A stretch of DNA of 56,619 nt from contig JACWAF010000018.1 of the NCBI GenBank assembly GCA_014874185.1, forward strand, positions 1 through 56,619. Direction: 5' to 3'. Shown one piece after another: positions 51,246 through 56,619 of this stretch. Both the position numbers and the translations under genes were made by a program. The notes under the pieces are model-generated. The model saw only the letters and a list, made by a program, of their open reading frames with translations, did not search any database and was not told the DNA's origin. Each line of letters begins with the position of its first letter. The first letter of the stretch is position 1. The DNA comes from Nitrospirota bacterium (lineage in GTDB: Bacteria; Nitrospirota; Thermodesulfovibrionia; Thermodesulfovibrionales; JdFR-88).

Positions 51246-51710
51246 GTGACCCCCGAAGAACGGCTTCGTGAGCTTGGCGTAGAGCTTCCACCCGCTCCAG
51301 AACCTCTTGGCGCCTATGTACCCGTTGTGCGGAGCGGAGACCTTCTCTTTCTGAGCGGGATGCTCCCCCTGAAAGATGGAAAGCTCATGGATACCGGGAA
51401 GGTGGGGCTGGGAATAAGATTAAAAGAGGCGCAGGAGCTGGCCCGCCAGACCGTTATAAACGCGCTCTCTGTGGTGAAGGGGCATCTGGGCTCGCTCCAA
51501 AAGGTGAACAGGTGCGTAAAGCTCACCGGATATGTGGCATCCGCCCCGGAGTTCACGGAACAGCACAAGGTGCTGAATGCCGCCTCCGAGCTGCTGTTTC
51601 AGGTATTTGGGGAGGCAGGAAGGCACGCGCGGTCGGCCGTGGGCGTCTATGAACTGCCCCTTGGAAGCCCGCTTGAGATAGAGTTCATCTTCGAAGTAAA
51701 TCCTGATTAG
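51246..51710 (+). CDS. RidA/YjgF-family protein
   Basis: This 154-aa protein belongs to the RidA family, whose archetype hydrolyses reactive enamine/imine intermediates from PLP enzymes to 2-oxo acids and ammonia. Visible are PLGAYVPVVRSGDLLFLSGM, then VVKGHLGSLQKVNRCVKLTG, and the C-terminal ARSAVGVYELPLGSPLEIEF. Canonical RidA has an active-site Arg in a C-x-R context; here the position is less clear (RSAVGVYELP), so it may be a non-RidA subgroup. The start is GTG at 51246, 2 bases after leuC. A place in branched-chain metabolism, where imine damage occurs, is plausible. Confidence 0.85.
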   Translation: MTPEERLRELGVELPPAPEPLGAYVPVVRSGDLLFLSGMLPLKDGKLMDTGKVGLGIRLKEAQELARQTVINALSVVKGHLGSLQKVNRCVKLTGYVASAPEFTEQHKVLNAASELLFQVFGEAGRHARSAVGVYELPLGSPLEIEFIFEVNPD

Positions 51711-51725
51711 AACTTTTCCGATTTA

Positions 51726-51774
51726 GGCTCTTCAGACTTTTCTGTGGAATTCCCCCCTTTTCCAAAGGGGGGGA
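51726..51774 (+). repeat. Palindromic dispersed repeat, copy R5
   Basis: GGCTCTTCAGACTTTTCTGT leads into GGAATT and a CCCCCCTTT-TCC-AAAGGGGGG hairpin. The left flank matches the minus-strand flank of the copy at 10046-10112 at 24 of 26 positions. It lies 15 bases past the RidA-like gene. Confidence 0.75.
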
Positions 51775-51800
51775 CTACCCACACGGTTCCCGGAAGAGTC

Positions 51801-51904
51801 CCGATGCCCGGGACGACGAAGCAATCTCAGAACAGGAGATTGCCGCGCTCCCTGCGAATATGGCGCTGAAGCGCCTCGGGCGGTCGCTCGCAACGACAGG
51901 GAAT
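51801..51904 (-). repeat. Dispersed TCGTTGCGAGCGACC / GCGGCAATCTC repeat
   Basis: Read on the minus strand: CCTGTCGTTGCGAGCGACCG, then GGAGCGCGGCAATCTCC and GAGATTGCTTCGTCGTCCCG. This matches the pattern of a widespread bacterial intergenic repeat (GTCATTGCGAG...GGCAATCTC...GAGATTGCTTCGTC). The two halves are inverted repeats, so it can fold as one long hairpin. With copy R5 it fills most of the 213-base gap before the HD-GYP gene's end. Confidence 0.75.
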
Positions 51905-51923
51905 TACCTACCCGGATAGGCGT

Positions 51924-53888
51924 CTAGTTTACGAAATACCCGGCCTTGGCAAGGAAATCGTCTTCCCGGCTTTCCAGCAGATCCAGAAAGGTGACCACTA
52001 CAAGGGGGTCGAACTGCGTGCCGGAGCCCTGCATAAGCTCGTCCTTCACCCTTTGCAGGGGAAGGGCCTTTCTGTAAGGCCTGTCCATCATCATGGCGTC
52101 GAACGTGTCCACTACGCTAAGTATCCTGGCCTTCAGGGATATCTCCTCGCCGGCAATCCCGTAAGGATACCCGCTCCCGTCATATCTCTCGTGGTGCTGG
52201 ACGATGGTGGTCCTCACGCCTTCAAGCGTGCCTATTGGGCCCAGTATCTCGTCCCCTATCAGCGGGTGCGCCTTTACCAGGCTGAACTCGGAGTTGGTGA
52301 GTTTCCCGGGCTTGTTCAGGATCATCGAGTCCACGCCTATCTTGCCTATGTCGTGCAGAATGGCCGCGTGCTCAAGCGCTTCCAGCTCCTTGTAATTGAG
52401 GCCAAGCTGTTTGCCCAGCTCTATCGAGAGGAATTTGACTCGTTCCGAATGGCCGCGGGTATATTTGTCGTTTGCCTCGAGGGCGTTCACCAGGGCCTGG
52501 ATGGTGCCGAAGTAATTCGATTTCACGGACTCGTAAAGCCATGCGTTCTCTATGGCCACCATGGCCTGGTTGGCCAGGGTGCCCAGGAGTTCCAGCTCGT
52601 CTTCGCTGAAGGCGGAATCGAGCTTCTCGAGGAGCATCCCCCCTATCACCTGCCCCTTTACCTTCAGCGGCACGCCTATGGCGAACATGCCGTCTTCCGT
52701 TTTCCGGGTGATCGTCCGGGTGCCGTCGGCGAGCAGTTCCTTGTAGATGGGGTGGAAGTCTATTGAAACCCCTGACTTGTTCTCCACCCCCATCCCCTTG
52801 TTGTATTCGATGTTAAGCCTCGCGTCATTGCTCTTTTTCAGGTAAATGGAGCTTTTTTCCACCTTCAGGAGTTCGGAGGTGGTCCTTATTATCAGTTTGA
52901 TAAGCGCGTCGGTCTCGATTATGGAAGAGAGCATGCGCCCCACCTCGTTTATCCTCTTCAGCCTCTCCACCATTTTCTCAAGTTCAAGGTTCTTGTTCTT
53001 CAGTTCGCGGCTCAGGGATAGGATGGCCTCATTGGCGCTTTCAGCCTCTTTTATCTTGAATGCGAGCTGGTTATTGAGTTCCTCCAGTTTTTTCTTGTGC
53101 TCAAGCCCCATGCGCGCCTTGGATATCTCCCGCTCTCTGCGCGTATTCTTCTCATAGAGGTTCCGTATTTCCTCTATCATGCGGTTGAAAGAACGGGCGA
53201 AGGTGGCAAGCTCGTCTTTGCCCTTGTGCTCTATGCGCGCTTCAAGGTCGCCGCCTTCGACTTTTTTGATCACTTTCAGAAAATTTGTGAGCGGGTTGAT
53301 TATGTGTCTTGAAAAAAGCAGGCCCAGAAGGAGGCTGACCGCGATCACGGCAATGACGTTTGACAGGACCAGGAAGCGCTTCATGGCCAGAATGTCGGCG
53401 TTCCTGCGGGAGAAATCGTATTTTATATCCACGATCCCGTTGACCTTCCGGTTCCGGTCATGGCAGCCGAAGCATTCGGGCCTGTTCCTGATGAAAGCGG
53501 TGCTGGAGACGGTGTTTTCAGTTACAAAGGGTCTTTCAGAGATGCTGCCGGTCTGGTCACGAGGCACCGATGCCGCTTTTTTCCCTATCTCTTCCGGTTT
53601 TTTTGAACTGAGTATGTAACCTTCGGGCGAGAGTATCCTCAGGCTGAGGATGGCCGGGTCTTTCCCGATGTTCCCGACTATGTTCTGCACCTCGGCCGAT
53701 CTGCCCATGAGCATGGCATTCTCGGTGCTCCGGATTATCATGTCGTTAAGGATATTCACGTCCATGAGTTCGACGGCAGCGTGTCTCCTGTCCTGGAATT
53801 TGAGGACTATCAGCGTGGAAAACCCGAAGGAGAAGAATACAACGAAAGCTATTACAGCTATTATTTTCGCCCTCAGGTTCATGCGCAT
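51924..53888 (-). CDS. Heme-c-containing HAMP-GAF-HD-GYP sensor (c-di-GMP phosphodiesterase)
   Basis: This 654-aa membrane protein has a first helix (residues 8-30), a periplasmic domain with CFGCH (C139-H143), a second helix (about 170-195) and a HAMP domain. A coiled coil (230-310), a GAF domain (about 320-465) and an HD-GYP domain follow. The HD motif is HDIGKIG at H512-D513; H565-H566 lead into HHERYDGSGYP. HD-GYP enzymes hydrolyse c-di-GMP. A covalent heme in a double-Cache-like sensor resembles Geobacter heme chemosensors, so redox or gas input is likely. No good ribosome site; ATG at 53888 or 53882. Confidence 0.9.
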   Translation of the reverse strand: MRMNLRAKIIAVIAFVVFFSFGFSTLIVLKFQDRRHAAVELMDVNILNDMIIRSTENAMLMGRSAEVQNIVGNIGKDPAILSLRILSPEGYILSSKKPEEIGKKAASVPRDQTGSISERPFVTENTVSSTAFIRNRPECFGCHDRNRKVNGIVDIKYDFSRRNADILAMKRFLVLSNVIAVIAVSLLLGLLFSRHIINPLTNFLKVIKKVEGGDLEARIEHKGKDELATFARSFNRMIEEIRNLYEKNTRREREISKARMGLEHKKKLEELNNQLAFKIKEAESANEAILSLSRELKNKNLELEKMVERLKRINEVGRMLSSIIETDALIKLIIRTTSELLKVEKSSIYLKKSNDARLNIEYNKGMGVENKSGVSIDFHPIYKELLADGTRTITRKTEDGMFAIGVPLKVKGQVIGGMLLEKLDSAFSEDELELLGTLANQAMVAIENAWLYESVKSNYFGTIQALVNALEANDKYTRGHSERVKFLSIELGKQLGLNYKELEALEHAAILHDIGKIGVDSMILNKPGKLTNSEFSLVKAHPLIGDEILGPIGTLEGVRTTIVQHHERYDGSGYPYGIAGEEISLKARILSVVDTFDAMMMDRPYRKALPLQRVKDELMQGSGTQFDPLVVVTFLDLLESREDDFLAKAGYFVN

Positions 53889-53957
53889 CTATAATAAATT
53901 AAAAACGCCTTTTTTATTCCAAAAAAATCAACCTTTATATAGACTGGACCATTAGGT

Positions 53958-53963
53958 TAAAAT
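53958..53963 (+). promoter_or_regulatory. Possible -10 box next to the der start codon
   Basis: TAAAAT ends five bases before the der ATG at 53969, and no Shine-Dalgarno sequence is present. The -35 is weak. Transcription could start at the A of the ATG. Confidence 0.35.
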
Positions 53964-53968
53964 CTAAT

Positions 53969-55276
53969 ATGTCCTTGCCTCTGGTAGCAATAATCGGAAG
54001 GCCCAACGTGGGCAAGTCCACCCTGTTCAACCGCATCCTTGGCGTCTCAAGGGCGGTCGTGGAGGAAGCGGAAGGCGTCACCCGGGACCGCAACTACGCC
54101 GAGGCCGAATGGGAAGGGAAGCGCTTTATCGTGGTGGACACGGGAGGCTTCTATCCGGAATCCGCGGAAGAGATATTCTCTGAGGTCAGGGAGCAGGCCA
54201 TGTTCGCCGCCGAGGAGGCGGACCTTGTTATCCACCTGATGAACGCCAGGGACGGGCTTACCCCCGCAGACCTCTCCATAGCCGCCATGCTCCGCGAATC
54301 CGGAAAGCGCATCATCTGGGCGGCCAATAAGATAGACGGCCCCACCCGCGAGGACCTCTTGTTTGATTTTTACAGGCTTGGCTCCGAAGACATCCTGCCC
54401 GTTTCGGCGGCGACAGGCTACATGCTGGACGAACTCATGGAGAAACTCACCGGGCTCATTCCGGAGGCCGTTGCCGAAGAGAAGGCAGAGCTTCCGAAAA
54501 TAGCCGTCCTCGGGAGGCCCAACGTGGGCAAGTCCACCATGGTAAACGCCCTGCTTGGGAAAAAGAGGCTTGTGGTGAGCCCGGTAGCCGGAACGACAAG
54601 GGACGCCATAGACACGGTCTGCACCTATTACGGACGGAAATACCTCCTGATAGACACGGCCGGAATAAAAAGAAAGGCGAAATCCTATCCCCTGGAGAGG
54701 TTCTCGATGGTGCGCACGCTGCGGAGCATAGAACGCTGCGACGCGGCATTGATCCTGCTGGACGCACCGGAAGGGATCACATCGGATGACCAGAAGATTG
54801 CCGGGCTCGTACACTCTCATGGGAAGAGCGCGGTATTCGTTTTCAATAAATGGGACCTGGTGGCTGAACCCGATTCGGCATACAAAAAACTGGAAGGCGA
54901 GTTCAGACGAAAATTCTGGTTCTTCGATCACGCCCCGTTCATAACCACCTCCGGGCTGGAAAGGAAGAGGATAACCAAGGTCTTTCCGATTCTGGACGAT
55001 GTGCTTTCCGAGCGGGGAAAGACCATTCCGGCTGGCCGGCTCTCGGGATTTCTGGAAGAGACCCTCAGGATTGCCCAGCCGCCTCTTTATAAGGGGAAAA
55101 GGCTCATTATCGCGGGCTTCAGGCAGATAGGGAAGGCCCCTCCAGCCTTTGCCCTTTACGTGAGCGAACCGGCCGGAATAAAAGATTCCTATATAAGGTT
55201 CCTGGAGAAGCGCCTCAGGGAGCGATACGGTTTCCGGGGCACGCCGATAAGGATAGTGCCCAAGAGAAAGAGATGA
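53969..55276 (+). CDS. der: Ribosome-associated GTPase Der (EngA)
   Basis: This 435-aa protein has two tandem GTPase domains, a feature unique to Der, needed for 50S subunit assembly. Domain 1 has IIGRPNVGKSTLFNRILG and DTGGFYPESAEEI; domain 2 (from about residue 177) has VLGRPNVGKSTMVNALLGKK, SPVAGTTRDAIDTV, DTAGIKRKAKSY and FNKWDLV. A C-terminal KH-like domain follows (about 350-435; YIRFLEKRLRERYGFRGTPI). Length matches the family. It overlaps the YihY gene by ATGA. Confidence 0.96.
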   Translation: MSLPLVAIIGRPNVGKSTLFNRILGVSRAVVEEAEGVTRDRNYAEAEWEGKRFIVVDTGGFYPESAEEIFSEVREQAMFAAEEADLVIHLMNARDGLTPADLSIAAMLRESGKRIIWAANKIDGPTREDLLFDFYRLGSEDILPVSAATGYMLDELMEKLTGLIPEAVAEEKAELPKIAVLGRPNVGKSTMVNALLGKKRLVVSPVAGTTRDAIDTVCTYYGRKYLLIDTAGIKRKAKSYPLERFSMVRTLRSIERCDAALILLDAPEGITSDDQKIAGLVHSHGKSAVFVFNKWDLVAEPDSAYKKLEGEFRRKFWFFDHAPFITTSGLERKRITKVFPILDDVLSERGKTIPAGRLSGFLEETLRIAQPPLYKGKRLIIAGFRQIGKAPPAFALYVSEPAGIKDSYIRFLEKRLRERYGFRGTPIRIVPKRKR

Positions 55277-56094
55277 TAAACGGGTTGAGGGTTTTTTTTA
55301 AAAGCGTGAGGGGGTTCTTTGCCGATGGAGGAGTGATGATGGCGGGCTCTCTTTCGTTTTATTTCATCATGTCCTTTGTCCCTTTTTCCATGTTCCTTAT
55401 CGGCATAATAGGCTCCGTGCTGGGCGAATACGAAGGCTTTTACAGGTTCTTTACCGCCAAGTTCAGTTTCTTCTTCCCCTCGCTTACCGGGAAAAGCGCC
55501 CTTCAGCTGAAGAGGGTCCTGAGTCCCGCGCATTCCAAAAACTTAAGCCTTGTCCTTTACGTAATCTTCTCTTCCGGTTTCTTCATGAGCATGGAGAAGG
55601 CCCTGAACCAGATATTCAAGATAAAGACCAGGAGGACCTTCCCGGTCTCGTTCCTGATGGCAATGGTCGTGATCACGTCGATAGTGGCGATCGTGCTCTT
55701 TTCCTTCGTCCTCACCTATTATGAACCCCTTGCGGACTTCCTGGCCCATACGCTTAAATGGCATTCGGCCGCCGCACTGTATGAGATGTTCCTCAAGTAT
55801 ATAGTGCCGTTCTCGCTGGCCCTTGCCATAACGGCGGTGCTTTATTACATCCTGCCCGTGAAAAAGATAAATTTCAGGCAGGCCTTTTCGGGTGCCCTCT
55901 TTGCCTCTGTAATGTTCGAGATTGCCAAGCATGTCTTCGCCCTGTATATAAGAGGGGTTACCGTGATAGGAGAGGTCTACGGGCCGCTTACGGTCTTTGT
56001 CGTTTTTCTCATGTGGGTCTTTTATTCCTCATGCATATTCCTGCTGGGGGCGGAGATAGCACACAATATCAGCGGCAAAGGCGGCTGGCGGTGA
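55273..56094 (+). CDS. YihY/BrkB-family membrane protein
   Basis: This 273-aa protein has about six membrane helices: SLSFYFIMSFVPFSMFLIGI, SLVLYVIFSSGFFMSMEKAL, FLMAMVVITSIVAIVLFSFV, YIVPFSLALAITAVLYYILP, FSGALFASVMFEIAKHVFAL and VFVVFLMWVFYSSCIFLLGA. The N-terminal GGVMMAGSLSFYFIMSFVPF and the late F-L-L-G-A-E-I are typical of the YihY (formerly RNase BN) family; members are not nucleases, and a role in envelope or transport is proposed. It overlaps der and the next gene by 4 bases each. Confidence 0.9.
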   Translation: MINGLRVFFKSVRGFFADGGVMMAGSLSFYFIMSFVPFSMFLIGIIGSVLGEYEGFYRFFTAKFSFFFPSLTGKSALQLKRVLSPAHSKNLSLVLYVIFSSGFFMSMEKALNQIFKIKTRRTFPVSFLMAMVVITSIVAIVLFSFVLTYYEPLADFLAHTLKWHSAAALYEMFLKYIVPFSLALAITAVLYYILPVKKINFRQAFSGALFASVMFEIAKHVFALYIRGVTVIGEVYGPLTVFVVFLMWVFYSSCIFLLGAEIAHNISGKGGWR

Positions 56095-56288
56095 AAGAGC
56101 TTATCGGCAGGGAAGTGGAGGTGGGCACGCCCGGGATGACCTATTCCGGAAAGCTCCTGGAGATGACCGAGACTGAAATAACGCTTCAGACCGAAACCGC
56201 ATGGATAAGCGTGCCCGTTGACCAGGTGAGCTACATAAAAAAGGCCCCTGAAGGAAGTTCCGCGCCCCTTTTTGATCCCGGCGGCTAG
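56091..56288 (+). CDS. Small Sm-like/SH3-like barrel protein (65 aa)
   Basis: The start is GTG at 56091, overlapping the YihY stop as GTGA. The protein reads KELIGREVEVGTPGMTYSGK, LLEMTETEITLQTETAWISV and PVDQVSYIKK: a strand-turn-strand pattern with G-R-E-V-E-V and a V-x-Y-I ending, as in LSm/Hfq-like folds. That is inference from the pattern. It is the last gene of the der-YihY set before the rrn operon. A longer frame to 56013 is a YihY shadow. Confidence 0.6.
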   Translation: MKELIGREVEVGTPGMTYSGKLLEMTETEITLQTETAWISVPVDQVSYIKKAPEGSSAPLFDPGG

Positions 56289-56383
56289 CCCCCTTATATC
56301 CTTGTCCCGCTTCCGCGGGATCACTCCACGTTCTTTTCGATAGGGCGCCTCTCTTTTGCGGTTAGTTTTTTTTTAAAGAAAGG

Positions 56384-56412
56384 TTGACAAAAAATCGCTC
56401 CTCATGTAAGCT
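56384..56412 (+). promoter_or_regulatory. rrn operon promoter
   Basis: TTGACA at 56384-56389, a 17-base spacer and TAAGCT at 56407-56412, preceded by an A/T-rich stretch at 56365-56380 that may act as an UP element. The -10 is poor, but position and the perfect -35 support it. Confidence 0.7.
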
Positions 56413-56420
56413 AATAAAGT

Positions 56421-56432
56421 TGCTCTTTGACA
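56421..56432 (+). promoter_or_regulatory. boxA antitermination site
   Basis: TGCTCTTTGACA differs from the boxA consensus TGCTCTTTAACA by one base. It lies between the promoter and the 16S gene and would recruit the Nus factors. Confidence 0.8.
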
Positions 56433-56482
56433 AGTCTAAAAAGTGCGTAGTGCCTGAGTCAATTCAAAAAGATTTTCGAGTT

Positions 56483-56619
<137 letters not shown>

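Overview
The window is a gene-dense bacterial chromosome segment. It is GC-rich by eye, has many 1-14 bp gene overlaps, and ends 137 bases into a 16S rRNA gene that starts at about 56483. The gene content suggests a Gram-negative, anaerobic or microaerobic respirer of the Nitrospirota or deltaproteobacterial kind. The pointers are a multiheme cytochrome c, an ilvC-psd-pssA-leuA operon, a heme-c-bearing HD-GYP sensor, a UMF1-type transporter, a small ferredoxin and lipid-trafficking genes. I cannot fix the phylum without a 16S or protein search. I see no insertion sequence, prophage, CRISPR array or tRNA.

Layout. 1-2.5 kb: a 72-bp tandem repeat, then a small membrane protein, a LolD-like ATPase, a YdcF/ElyC-like protein and a ferritin-like protein. 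2.5-4 kb: a lone nuoN. 4.1-7.3 kb: an exported protein with uppS and cdsA. 7.4-9.9 kb: a six-heme cytochrome with a well-marked promoter, followed by a Clp1/Grc3-like P-loop kinase. 10.1-14.1 kb: ilvC-psd-pssA-leuA, joining branched-chain amino acid and phosphatidylethanolamine synthesis. 14.2-14.7 kb: an 82-aa orphan gene and, on the other strand, a c-di-GMP-I-like riboswitch with its own promoter and terminator but no downstream gene. 14.7-18 kb: an MTA/SAH deaminase-like gene and proS. 18-24.5 kb: trxA, a TlpA-like lipoprotein, ffh, a histidine kinase, a phosphoribosyltransferase-like protein with a kinase-like tail, and a cysteine desulfurase. 24.5-36.1 kb: a minus-strand glycan cluster of four glycosyltransferases, a B12-binding radical SAM protein, three nucleotide-sugar SDR enzymes, a phospholipase D and an EEP phosphatase/nuclease. 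36.2-43.6 kb: a TVP38 protein, a GAF-GGDEF cyclase, a spermidine-synthase-like/TPR fusion, a Nudix hydrolase, a UMF1 transporter and a ferredoxin. 43.6-51.7 kb: a possible 26-aa ORF, a UbiX-like gene, a zinc-ribbon protein, a C-rich small RNA, tpiA-secG, an oligopeptide-binding protein, glgC, a TPR protein, leuC and a RidA-like gene. 51.9-56.3 kb: the heme HD-GYP protein, der, a YihY-family protein, an Sm-like small protein and the rrn promoter.

How it fits together. Three elements point to cyclic di-GMP: a GGDEF cyclase with an intact I-site, an HD-GYP phosphodiesterase whose periplasmic domain carries a CxxCH heme motif, and the orphan riboswitch. With the cytochrome gene this suggests redox-linked c-di-GMP signalling; that link is inference. 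Several genes have no Shine-Dalgarno sequence and have a -10-like box 5-8 bases before the start codon, so some mRNAs here may be leaderless. A family of palindromic GGGG/CCCC repeats with longer conserved flanks lies between genes. All functional calls are from reading the sequence and family knowledge; no database search was run.
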